From Candidatus Odyssella thessalonicensis (GTDB lineage: Bacteria; Pseudomonadota; Alphaproteobacteria; Bin65): a stretch of DNA of 5,756 nucleotides. The stretch's first letter is position 1. Every line of letters starts with the position of its first letter. A program made the translations under genes and the position numbers. Below, in pieces: positions 1-4,877 of this stretch. Location: positions 1-5,756 of the forward strand of contig SBBV01000118.1 of assembly GCA_005240015.1 (NCBI GenBank). The letters run 5' to 3'. Below the pieces are notes generated by a model. It was not told the DNA's origin. It made no database searches and saw only the letters and a program-made list of their open reading frames with translations.

Positions 1-156
1 ACCGGCACGCATCCGATCCCCCTCCTCTCGAACCAGACGATCCACCCCTTCACCGACCTGCTGCTGCACGACATGGGCCCGGGGCTGGCCGACGGTCTGG
101 CCGAGGACGGGATCGGCAGCTCATTCTGGCGCACGGCGCCGCTCTGGGGCATCGGG
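1..156 (+). other. Displaced C-terminal fragment of the same di-heme oxidoreductase, inverted
   Basis: Read from position 1 on the plus strand, frame 1 gives TGTHPIP...LLLHDMGPGLADG and then WRTAPLWGIG (residues LWGIG at 142-156). HDMGxGLADG followed by WRTxPLWGIG is the conserved late block of DUF1111 proteins, directly following what the minus strand encodes at 233-153. So 82-156 is the true continuation of that gene in the wrong orientation. After 156 the frame enters the reversed arm and loses similarity. The final part of the protein after LWGIG is not in the window. Confidence 0.85.
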
Positions 157-233
157 CCCATGTCGTGCAGCAGCAGGTCGGTGAAGGGGTGGATCGTCTG
201 GTTCGAGAGGAGGGGGATCGGATGCGTGCCGGT
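1..233. repeat. Perfect 81-bp inverted repeat with a 71-bp spacer inside a coding sequence
   Basis: Positions 1-81 are the exact reverse complement of 153-233, and 82-152 lie between the arms. The arms are coding sequence of the di-heme oxidoreductase, not a mobile-element end. On the minus strand the protein reads sensibly down to 153; on the plus strand the spacer continues the same protein sensibly to 156, after which the sequence runs back into the reversed arm. The left arm is still matching at position 1, so the repeat may extend outside the window. A fold-back chimera or contig-end assembly artefact is the likeliest cause; a true inverted duplication is possible. Confidence 0.95.
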
Positions 234-1292
234 CCTGAGCGTCGGGCGGTGGCACGCGGCGCAGCCGATCGCCATGAACACCTTCTCGCCGCGCCTCACC
301 TCGGACCGATCGACATCGCGGCGCTCGGGCACGGCGAGCGTGCTGACGTAGAAAGCCATCGTGTCGAGTGCCTCGTCGGAGAGGTTGGGGCGCGGCCCCG
401 GATCGGCGGCGCGGCACGCCGTCTGCGGCGGCGGGCAGTTCTTCTCGGGATGGAGCGACGTGGTGAGGCCCATGTCATTGATCAGCGCAGAGGCGATCTG
501 CGCCTTCACGCTCGGCTGCTCGGCGCGCCAGCCGAAGCGGCCGAGCGCGCCGTTCGCATGCCGCGGGAATCCCACCGTCCGCGGCTCGCCGCGGACACCG
601 TCTTGATTCGCCCGGTTTTCCTGTGCCAAGCGGCGAACCTCCGCTTCCGTCACCGCCTCGAGCAGCCCCATGCCGACGAGCTGCGGCGCCACGCGCAGCG
701 AGAAGGCCGCGCGCTCGCCGAGCGGGCCGAACGCGAGATGCTCGAAGCGCACGCGCGGGCGGCGCAGCTTGTACTTGTCGCCGTCGGCATAGGCGCCCTC
801 GACTCCCTCCCACGCGATCGCCGCGCGGCCCTCGGGCGGCACGCCCTCGATCGCGCGATCGTTGAGCTGGATGCCGTAGGCGGGATGCTGAAGCGAGACG
901 GGACCGCGCTGACCCTCCATCTTCACAATGCCGAGCCGCACCACCATCTGCATCAGCGCGTCGGCGGGCCCCGCCGGCGGCTGGCCGCGGCCGTCGCGCG
1001 TGTGGCAGGCGCCGCAGGAGGGGCGGTTGAAGGTGGGGCCGAGGCCCGCAAGATCCTTCACGGGCGACGGCGCCTGGACGAACGCGATGTTGAAGAGGCG
1101 CTGGCCCTCGAAGAAGCGCGGCAGCTGTTCCTTCGGCAGATTGGCCGCCGGCAGCGCGAAGGAATCCTGGCCGGCCGCCGGGCGCGAAGTGGCGCCGCCG
1201 AGCCTGGCGCCGATCGGCGGCGGCTCATCGGCCTGGGCCGGCGCGGCGAGGAACGCGGCCGCGAGGGCGGCGGTGAAGCGGAGGGCGCGCAT
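1..1292 (-). CDS. Di-heme oxidoreductase, DUF1111 / COG3488 type, disrupted at its 3' end
   Basis: Secreted c-type cytochrome-like protein of the family often annotated as thiol oxidoreductase or di-heme oxidoredictase; its substrate is unknown. From ATG at 1292 the protein has a signal peptide (hydrophobic residues about 4-18, probable cleavage after AQA at 21), a first heme motif CGACH (Cys93, Cys96, His97), the family-like stretches GRFGW and NDMGLT near residues 251-276, and a second heme motif CAACH (Cys344, Cys347, His348). Residues 354-380 (TGTHPIP to HDMGP) are the last coherent part; below 153 the frame stays open to the window edge but encodes the inverted spacer and arm, so those residues are not genuine. 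Roughly the last quarter of the usual protein is missing or misplaced. An in-frame ATG at 1343 would put 17 residues before the signal peptide, so I prefer 1292. No Shine-Dalgarno is visible. The family call is strong, the function is not known. Confidence 0.88.
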   Translation of the reverse strand, partial: MRALRFTAALAAAFLAAPAQADEPPPIGARLGGATSRPAAGQDSFALPAANLPKEQLPRFFEGQRLFNIAFVQAPSPVKDLAGLGPTFNRPSCGACHTRDGRGQPPAGPADALMQMVVRLGIVKMEGQRGPVSLQHPAYGIQLNDRAIEGVPPEGRAAIAWEGVEGAYADGDKYKLRRPRVRFEHLAFGPLGERAAFSLRVAPQLVGMGLLEAVTEAEVRRLAQENRANQDGVRGEPRTVGFPRHANGALGRFGWRAEQPSVKAQIASALINDMGLTTSLHPEKNCPPPQTACRAADPGPRPNLSDEALDTMAFYVSTLAVPERRDVDRSEVRRGEKVFMAIGCAACHRPTLRTGTHPIPLLSNQTIHPFTDLLLHDMGPMPQSGAVRQNELPIPSSARPSASPGPMSCSSRSVKGWIVWFERRGIGCVP

Positions 1293-1299
1293 GCGCGCC

Positions 1300-1305
1300 A
1301 ATATA
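1300..1305 (-). promoter_or_regulatory. Candidate -10 box giving a leaderless di-heme oxidoreductase transcript
   Basis: The minus strand reads TATATT, a five-of-six match to TATAAT, and exactly seven bases separate it from the A of the ATG at 1292. This spacing would place the transcription start on the start codon. It agrees with the absence of a Shine-Dalgarno sequence. No clear -35 box is visible 16-18 bases upstream, so the call is tentative. Confidence 0.35.
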
Positions 1306-1337
1306 GAGCCAGTGCGCGGCGGGGCGATGGGGCGCAA

Positions 1338-1366
1338 TGGCATGGCGGCGGGCTTTCTGCTATCTA
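1338..1366 (+). promoter_or_regulatory. Possible tRNA-Arg promoter
   Basis: TATCTA at 1361-1366, within GCTATCTAG, lies ten bases before the tRNA gene and fits the GCTA-type -10 of alphaproteobacterial housekeeping promoters. The hexamer 17 bases upstream (TGGCAT, 1338-1343) is a poor -35 match. Position supports the call more than sequence does. Confidence 0.35.
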
Positions 1367-1375
1367 GCGGCCCGC

Positions 1376-1451
1376 GCTCCCGTAGCTCAGAGGATAGAGC
1401 AACGGTTTCCTAAACCGTGGGCCGCAGGTTCGAGTCCTGCCGGGAGCGCCA
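1376..1451 (+). tRNA. tRNA-Arg (anticodon CCU), reads AGG
   Basis: The 76-base cloverleaf is complete: acceptor stem GCTCCCG (1376-1382) pairs with CGGGAGC (1441-1447), with discriminator G and encoded CCA (1449-1451). The D arm is GCTC/GAGC (1385-1400). The anticodon stem is ACGGT/ACCGT (1402-1406/1414-1418) with loop TTCCTAA and anticodon CCT at 1409-1411. The T arm is GCAGG/CCTGC with loop TTCGAGT. All stems pair perfectly. It stands alone, divergent from the di-heme oxidoreductase gene. No terminator with a T run follows, and I see no integrase gene or repeated 3' end to suggest an attachment site. Confidence 0.97.
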
Positions 1452-1491
1452 TTTCTTCGGGTGAGCGCGCGGCGGATGTGGCGATGGTCAC

Positions 1492-1520
1492 TTCTGGATT
1501 TTCCGCCGATCCGCTAGCCT
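1492..1520 (+). promoter_or_regulatory. Weak promoter candidate for the lipoprotein gene
   Basis: TTCTGG (1492-1497) and TAGCCT (1515-1520, within GCTAGCCTAG) are 17 bases apart, about 50 bases upstream of the lipoprotein ATG. Both boxes match the consensus only partly; the support is spacing, location and the GCTA-type -10. Confidence 0.22.
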
Positions 1521-1573
1521 AGCCCCGCGACCCTCAACCGAAAGACTCGAGGATCCAGCACGAGGGGTTTTCC

Positions 1574-1894
1574 ATGCGACTCATGGTTCTGGCGGCCGCC
1601 GCGGCGATCTCGGTCGGCGGATGCGTGGCCAACAATCCCGGCACGCCCGGTCAACCCATCACGTTCCAGCCCATCACCCTGCAGCCGATCAACTTGGGCC
1701 CGGCCAGCGTCAATCCCGACCCGGTGCCGGGCGCCAACTATGCGATCAACTGCCCGAGCGCCCAGCTCGAGCACTGCTTCGCCAAGGCGAAGGAGCTTTG
1801 CCCCCGGGGCTACGAGGTGGTGCGCCTGCGCCGCTCGAACGACCCGATCATGATGGTGATCTCGCCGGATCGCCTCGACGTGAAGTGCCAATAG
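1574..1894 (+). CDS. Small cysteine-rich lipoprotein, function unknown
   Basis: A 106-residue protein with a short signal peptide (MRLMVL followed by an Ala-rich core) ending in a lipobox VGGC, lipidated Cys17. It is therefore probably an inner- or outer-membrane-anchored periplasmic lipoprotein. After the anchor comes a Pro/Asn-rich linker with three copies of the pentapeptide QPI(T/N)(F/L) at residues 27-41. A compact C-terminal part then has four more cysteines (60, 68, 76, 105) in the pattern NCPSAQLEHC...ELCPRGYEVV...VKC, suitable for two disulfides. The CPxGY segment is reminiscent of other small proteobacterial lipoproteins, but I cannot name a family. GAGGGG at 1562-1567 is a good ribosome binding site six bases before this ATG; a second in-frame ATG at 1583 would shorten the signal peptide. 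It is monocistronic and convergent with the next gene, 15 bases away. Confidence 0.8.
   Translation: MRLMVLAAAAAISVGGCVANNPGTPGQPITFQPITLQPINLGPASVNPDPVPGANYAINCPSAQLEHCFAKAKELCPRGYEVVRLRRSNDPIMMVISPDRLDVKCQ
1652..1696 (+). repeat. Three-copy 15-bp tandem repeat coding for QPI(T/N)(F/L)
   Basis: The three units encode QPITF, QPITL and QPINL. The DNA copies differ at synonymous positions (caacccatc, cagcccatc, cagccgatc), so the repeat is conserved better as protein than as DNA. It lies in the linker between the lipid anchor and the cysteine-rich domain. Confidence 0.75.
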
Positions 1895-1902
1895 GCGGCA
1901 CG

Positions 1903-1925
1903 CCTCGCGTCAGATCGTGACGAGG
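1903..1925. terminator. Weak hairpin between two convergent genes
   Basis: CCTCG-TCA (1903-1907, 1910-1912) pairs with TGA-CGAGG (1918-1925) around a five-base loop, with CG bulged at 1908-1909. It sits between convergent stop codons and overlaps the stop codon of the minus-strand gene. There is no T run on either side, so termination activity is uncertain. Confidence 0.3.
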
Positions 1926-2437
1926 CCGCGGTCGGTCACCGCGATCAGCAGCAGGACCAGCGCCACGAACGCCAAGGCGGCGCGCACCACATGCGAGTAT
2001 TCCCAGCGGTCGCGCAGCGCCGTCCAATTGATGCGCGGATGGCCGATCGCGCGCTTGCGGCCGATCGGATCGAACGTGAAGAAGCTGTCGCCGGCGCGCG
2101 CGATCCGCTGGCCGCGCAGCCAGAAGCGGTTCACGGGATGCGTCAGCACCCAGTAGACCGCGTGCATGGCGAGCAGCGCCATCAGCGCCACGAAGATCAG
2201 CCAGAAGTTCGCGCTGCCCGAGGGCGTCGCCACGAGCAGCAGCAGCGTCGCCACAATACCCCCCAGTTCGCCGATGGCGCCGCCGATCGTGAAGCCGGGA
2301 TAGTACATGGGCTGCGCCGCGATGTAGGCCGCGCGCGGGAGCCTGAGCTTGCCCGGCAATTCGAGCGCATGGGCGAGCGACAGCGCCATCGCGATCGCGA
2401 CCAGCAGAACCGACAGGACCTGGAGAGCGTGCAGCAT
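1910..2437 (-). CDS. Four-helix membrane protein resembling DUF1772
   Basis: A 175-residue integral membrane protein. Hydrophobic segments lie at residues about 5-25, 50-70, 78-98 and 152-168. Blocks that look like DUF1772-type proteins are AHALELPGKLRLPRAAY (22-38), the HPVN motif after helix 3 (100-103) and NWTALRDRWEYSH (137-149) before the last helix. The family assignment is from memory of these blocks and is moderate; the biochemical role is not known. Between HPVN and NWT it carries an extra polar stretch of about 30 residues with several Arg and Lys (residues 106-135), probably a cytoplasmic loop. GGAGG (2450-2446) stands eight bases before the ATG and fixes the start. The gene is divergent from the flippase-like gene and shows no operon partner in the window. 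Confidence 0.78.
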   Translation of the reverse strand: MLHALQVLSVLLVAIAMALSLAHALELPGKLRLPRAAYIAAQPMYYPGFTIGGAIGELGGIVATLLLLVATPSGSANFWLIFVALMALLAMHAVYWVLTHPVNRFWLRGQRIARAGDSFFTFDPIGRKRAIGHPRINWTALRDRWEYSHVVRAALAFVALVLLLIAVTDRGLVTI

Positions 2438-2706
2438 GATCGTCGCCTCCGATGAGGGGGGGCGCAGGCCGCGCTACCCAACGGACGTTCGGACCTCGTC
2501 GGCGTCAGCCGCGACATTTCGGCGCCGCCCTTGCTGCCGTGCAAACGCGCGGCCACGCGCATCGGCTTGGTCGCCGGCGCACATTCGGTGTAGCTAGAGC
2601 GTGCGTCCTCGGACCGGAGCAGGCGATGCGAAGCTCGTTCCCCCCTCGGGGGAGAAGGGGTCTCGAAGGGCGCTCGCCGGTTCGGTCTCACGCGAAAACG
2701 CCCTAG
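2438..2706. other. Intergenic region between divergent genes
   Basis: About 270 bases without a credible gene. It holds the ribosome binding site of the DUF1772-like gene at its left end and a GC-rich hairpin at 2638-2656. I see no good -10/-35 pair for either divergent gene and no clear operator. Open frames cross it on both strands, but they lack start signals and recognisable protein content. Confidence 0.6.
2638..2656. repeat. Short GC-rich hairpin of an intergenic-repeat type
   Basis: TTCCCCC (2638-2644) can pair with GGGG and GAA (2649-2656) around a CTCG-like loop with one bulged A. Similar CCCCTC/GGGGGAGAAGG palindromes are scattered through many alphaproteobacterial genomes, as I recall. 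There is only one copy here, so repeat status is inferred. Confidence 0.35.
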
Positions 2707-3774
2707 GTGCCCGCCTCCACGCAAGCCCAGCGACCTGCCGTGAAGCTCCTGAAGTTCCTCTACCTCGTAGGCGGCGCTGCGCTGTTCGTGGCGCTGCTGC
2801 TGGCGCTCGATTTCCGCGCAGCGCTCGATTTGATCTGGCATGCGGGGCCGCTCGGAATCGCCGGGCTTTGTCTCGTCTTCTTCGGGCTGTTCGCACTCGA
2901 TGCGCTGCTGCTGCTCACGCTCGTGCCCGAGCTGCCGCGCACCTTCCCCTGGTATCGGCGCGTGCTGCGCGTGCGCCTCGTCGGCGAGGCGTTCAACCTC
3001 GTGGTTCCCGCCGGCGGCTTCGGCGGCGAGCCGCTCAAGGCCGTGCTGCTGAAGGCGCACTACGGCGTAGGCTACCGCGAATCCTCGGCCGGCCTCGTGC
3101 TCGCGCGCATCCAGTCGCTGATCGGCCAATTCCTGTTCGTGACGCTCGCGGTCGTCGTGATGGCACTGGCGACCAACCTGCCGCCGCTCTACCAGGCGAG
3201 CGCGTGGGTCGGGCTCGCGGTGCTGGCCGCGATGACGGCGGGCTTCATCGTAACCCCGAAGCTGCGCCTCTCGTCGAAGCTCGGGCGGCGCTTCGGCGGC
3301 AGGAACTGGGCGCGCGCGCTCACCAAGAGCCTCGCCGCGATCGAGTCGGTCGAAGACAAGATCAACGCTTTCGCGCGCGCGCATCGCGGCCGCTATCTCC
3401 TTTCCGTCGCGATCGCGGCGCTGCGCTGGACGCTGGGCGCGGCCGAGATGTGGCTGGCCCTGTATCTGCTCGGCCATCCGGTGAGCGTCGCCGAAGCGCT
3501 CGTGCTCGAGGGCCTGATGCAATTGGCGCGCTCGGTAAGCTTCTTCATTCCCGCCAGCCTCGGCACGCAGGACGGCGCGGTGGCCCTCGCCGCCGCCGCG
3601 ATCACCGGCGTCGCCGCCGCCGGCCTCGGCGCCGCGCTGCTCCGCCGCGTGCGCGAAGTGATCTTCATCGCGTCGGGATTCGCGATGGGCGGCTGGTACT
3701 CGTGGCGCACGATCCGCCGCGCCGCCGCCGACCCCGCGGTCAGCGCCGAACTTGCGGATACGCAACGGAAGTGA
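2707..3774 (+). CDS. Flippase-like integral membrane protein, LPG-synthase-TM / HpnL type
   Basis: A 355-residue polytopic membrane protein of the UPF0104 / PF03706 group, which includes the flippase domain of MprF and the hopanoid-associated HpnL. These proteins are thought to move lipids across the inner membrane; the substrate here is unknown. Key blocks are GEAFNLVVPAGGFGGEPLKA (residues 93-112), LARIQSLIGQFLF (132-144) and SFFIPASLGTQDGAVAL (278-294), the family's FxIPxxxGxQ(E/D)G signature. Hydrophobic segments occur at about 14-35, 49-72, 138-156, 165-182, 228-255, 290-312 and 317-332. No catalytic domain of a lysyl-phosphatidylglycerol synthase is attached. The start is uncertain: GTG at 2707 directly follows an in-frame TAG, and a second GTG at 2740 gives a protein starting at KLLKFLYLVGG. 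Neither has a visible Shine-Dalgarno. The stop codon lies inside an inverted repeat. No hopanoid genes are nearby. Confidence 0.87.
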   Translation: MPASTQAQRPAVKLLKFLYLVGGAALFVALLLALDFRAALDLIWHAGPLGIAGLCLVFFGLFALDALLLLTLVPELPRTFPWYRRVLRVRLVGEAFNLVVPAGGFGGEPLKAVLLKAHYGVGYRESSAGLVLARIQSLIGQFLFVTLAVVVMALATNLPPLYQASAWVGLAVLAAMTAGFIVTPKLRLSSKLGRRFGGRNWARALTKSLAAIESVEDKINAFARAHRGRYLLSVAIAALRWTLGAAEMWLALYLLGHPVSVAEALVLEGLMQLARSVSFFIPASLGTQDGAVALAAAAITGVAAAGLGAALLRRVREVIFIASGFAMGGWYSWRTIRRAAADPAVSAELADTQRK

Positions 3775-3868
3775 ACAGGCGAGCCGAGGGGAGATAGGGA
3801 AAAGAAAAGCTTGAACCACGGAGGACACGGAGGATTCTTCCTTTCTCCCCGGCTCCTCTGTTCACTTC
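3768..3868. repeat. Imperfect inverted-repeat element of about 100 bp overlapping the flippase stop codon
   Basis: The left arm (3768 to about 3805) and right arm (3835-3868) are imperfect reverse complements. The outermost 11 bases, GAAGTGAACAG at 3768-3778, match perfectly. They are followed by GAGCCG, a GGGGAGA/GGGAGA block and an A/G-rich end with small gaps. The TGA stop of the flippase gene (3772-3774) lies in the left arm. The arms enclose a tandem CACGGAGGA motif. In RNA this would form a long hairpin at the end of the flippase message. The shape suggests a non-autonomous or REP/MITE-like intergenic element, but only one copy is visible. Confidence 0.6.
3817..3834 (+). repeat. Tandem CACGGAGGA pair in the loop of the inverted repeat
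   Basis: CACGGAGGA occurs twice without a gap (3817-3825 and 3826-3834), preceded by TTGAAC. ACCACGGAGGACACGGAGG-type strings are recurrent intergenic sequence in many environmental genomes, from memory. No function is known to me. Confidence 0.7.
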
Positions 3869-3888
3869 GTACTTCCGACCCAAACGAA

Positions 3889-3914
3889 AAGGGCCGCCCC
3901 TGAGGGCGGCCCTT
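3889..3914. terminator. Strong bidirectional terminator between the flippase-like gene and carD
   Basis: AAGGGCCGCCC (3889-3899) and GGGCGGCCCTT (3904-3914) form a perfect 11-bp stem with a CTGA tetraloop. On the minus strand the stem continues as CCCTTTTCGTTT, an ordinary intrinsic terminator for carD, 25 bases after its stop. On the plus strand it is followed by CGCTTTT and can also end transcription from the flippase gene. Confidence 0.9.
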
Positions 3915-3939
3915 CGCTTTTGATCCTGCTGCGCGCTTC

Positions 3940-4443
3940 TTAGGCGGCGCGGAGGACTTTCTCGAGGCGCTCGGTGGCCTGCTGCTCGTCGATCTTCTCG
4001 ACGGCCGCGAACTCGCGCGCCAGGCGCTCGAATGCCGCCTGGTAGATCTGGCGCTCCGAGTAGGACTGGTCGGGCTGGCCGACGTTGCGGTGGAGGTCGC
4101 GCACCACCTCGGCGATCGCCACCGGATCGCCCGAGTTGATCTTCGCCTCGTATTCCTGCGCCCGGCGGCTCCACATCGTGCGCTTGACGCGCGAACGGCC
4201 CTTCAGGGTCTTGAGCGCCGTCTCCATGATCTTGCGGCTCGAGAGCCGGCGCAGGCCCGCGCCGGTCGCCTTGGTGAGCGGGACGCGCAGCGTCATGCGC
4301 TCCTTGGGAAACTCCACCACCAGCATCTTGAGCTTGTGGCCGGCGATCTCCTGGCTCTCGACGCCCGTCACCTGCCCGACCCCGTGGGTCGGGTAGACCA
4401 CGTAGTCCCCGGCCGAAAATTCCTTATCCTGTGCTGCAGCCAT
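3940..4443 (-). CDS. carD: CarD/CdnL-family RNA polymerase-binding regulator
   Basis: A 167-residue protein of usual family length. Residues about 8-65 form the N-terminal RNA polymerase-interaction domain (FSAGDYVVYPTHGVGQV, then MTLRVP and GLRRLSS at 50-69), which contacts the beta-subunit lobe. The helical C-terminal domain holds RTMWSRRAQEYEAKINSGD (88-106). Trp91 corresponds to the conserved tryptophan that wedges into the minor groove at the upstream edge of the -10 region in studied CarD proteins. AEVVRDL and QSYSERQIYQ follow and are typical. The known role is stabilising open promoter complexes, notably at rRNA and growth promoters; CdnL would be the stricter name in alphaproteobacteria. 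GAGGA (4453-4449) five bases before ATG fixes the start. It lies downstream of fdxA on the same strand, separated by a long structured gap, and ends at a strong terminator. Confidence 0.95.
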   Translation of the reverse strand: MAAAQDKEFSAGDYVVYPTHGVGQVTGVESQEIAGHKLKMLVVEFPKERMTLRVPLTKATGAGLRRLSSRKIMETALKTLKGRSRVKRTMWSRRAQEYEAKINSGDPVAIAEVVRDLHRNVGQPDQSYSERQIYQAAFERLAREFAAVEKIDEQQATERLEKVLRAA

Positions 4444-4750
4444 CGTAATCCTCGCTTCTCCTTTGCCGGCGGCTTCTCCCGTCCGCCGGTAATCACACCC
4501 GCCCGCGGCTCCCCGAGCCGCGATCCTTGCCCTTTTCCCGGCCCCACACCCCGCCAGGGGCGCGCAAAAGCCGGCGCCCGGCAGATACCCTGCCGGGGAT
4601 GCCCTCCAATGCTCTCACGAGGGCCGAAATTCTGGCGCCGCGAGCGCCTGAATTCGGCGTGCCTTAGGGACGCTTTGGGCGGCCCCCTTGCCCGGAAAAC
4701 GCCATTAATTTCAGCGCTTTACGGGCTAAGACACCGCCCCTCGTTTCAGT
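4444..4750 (-). promoter_or_regulatory. Long structured 5' leader of carD, or an embedded small RNA
   Basis: Together with the promoter upstream, this fills most of the 434-bp gap between fdxA and carD, with no credible gene. Hairpins can be drawn at 4466-4489 (CCGGCGG/CCGCCGG, just before the ribosome binding site), 4504-4522 (CGCGGCT/AGCCGCG), 4577-4597 (CCCGGCAG/CTGCCGGG) and 4623-4658 (GCCG-AATTC-GGCGC with matching arm, one bulged A and one mismatch). A longer stem joins 4656-4667 to 4726-4738: twelve pairs with one bulge, one of them a G-U wobble only in the minus-strand RNA. If the promoter at 4757-4785 is real, the leader is about 307 bases. The function is unknown. Confidence 0.5.
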
Positions 4751-4756
4751 TTTTTG

Positions 4757-4785
4757 AATATAGCACAGAGATCCGCCGGAATCCA
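4757..4785 (-). promoter_or_regulatory. Candidate promoter for the carD leader
   Basis: On the minus strand TGGATT (4785-4780) and TATATT (4762-4757) are 17 bases apart. The -10 matches five of six consensus bases; the -35 is weak. It lies in the only AT-rich stretch of the gap and points toward carD, with transcription expected to start near 4750. Confidence 0.45.
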
Positions 4786-4877
4786 GCGGAACACGCATCT
4801 ATTAACCATAATTGAACGTCGCAGGCCTGCCGCAGGGCCCGGCGGCAGCCGTCTTCGGCCCTGCCGGTCTGGCGGCC

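Noticed and set aside
1..233. Inverted repeat as an invertible switch (phase variation)
   Set aside because: Flipping 82-152 would still leave the gene running into a reversed arm, so neither orientation restores the full protein; no recombinase is nearby.
165..1367. Long open frame on the plus strand (400 codons)
   Set aside because: It is antisense to the di-heme oxidoreductase, Arg/Ala-rich without recognisable motifs, and starts inside the inverted repeat; long antisense frames are expected at this GC content.
1376..1451. tRNA-Arg as an integration site of a mobile element
   Set aside because: No integrase gene and no repeat of the tRNA 3' end were found in the window.
2601..3797. Plus-strand open frame of 398 codons in the flippase region
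   Set aside because: It is another frame of the flippase-like gene; only the frame from 2707 gives membrane helices and family motifs.
2197..3828. Long open frame on the minus strand (543 codons)
   Set aside because: It runs antisense through the flippase-like gene, across the intergenic region and into the DUF1772-like gene in another frame. Its composition (Arg, Glu, Gln, His) is that of a shadow frame.
4566..4750. 6S RNA, SRP RNA or another named small RNA in the gap
   Set aside because: The length fits 6S RNA roughly, but I could not draw a closing stem with a central bubble, and the context is not the one I know for 6S (near zapA). No signature of SRP RNA, RNase P RNA or tmRNA was seen.
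4090..4815. Plus-strand open frame across carD and the gap
   Set aside because: It is antisense to carD and its gap portion has no protein-like features; no ribosome binding site.
4827..4848. Hairpin CTGCCGC/GCGGCAG as the fdxA terminator
   Set aside because: It lies about 30 bases past the fdxA stop, but no U run follows on the minus strand and several alternative pairings compete.
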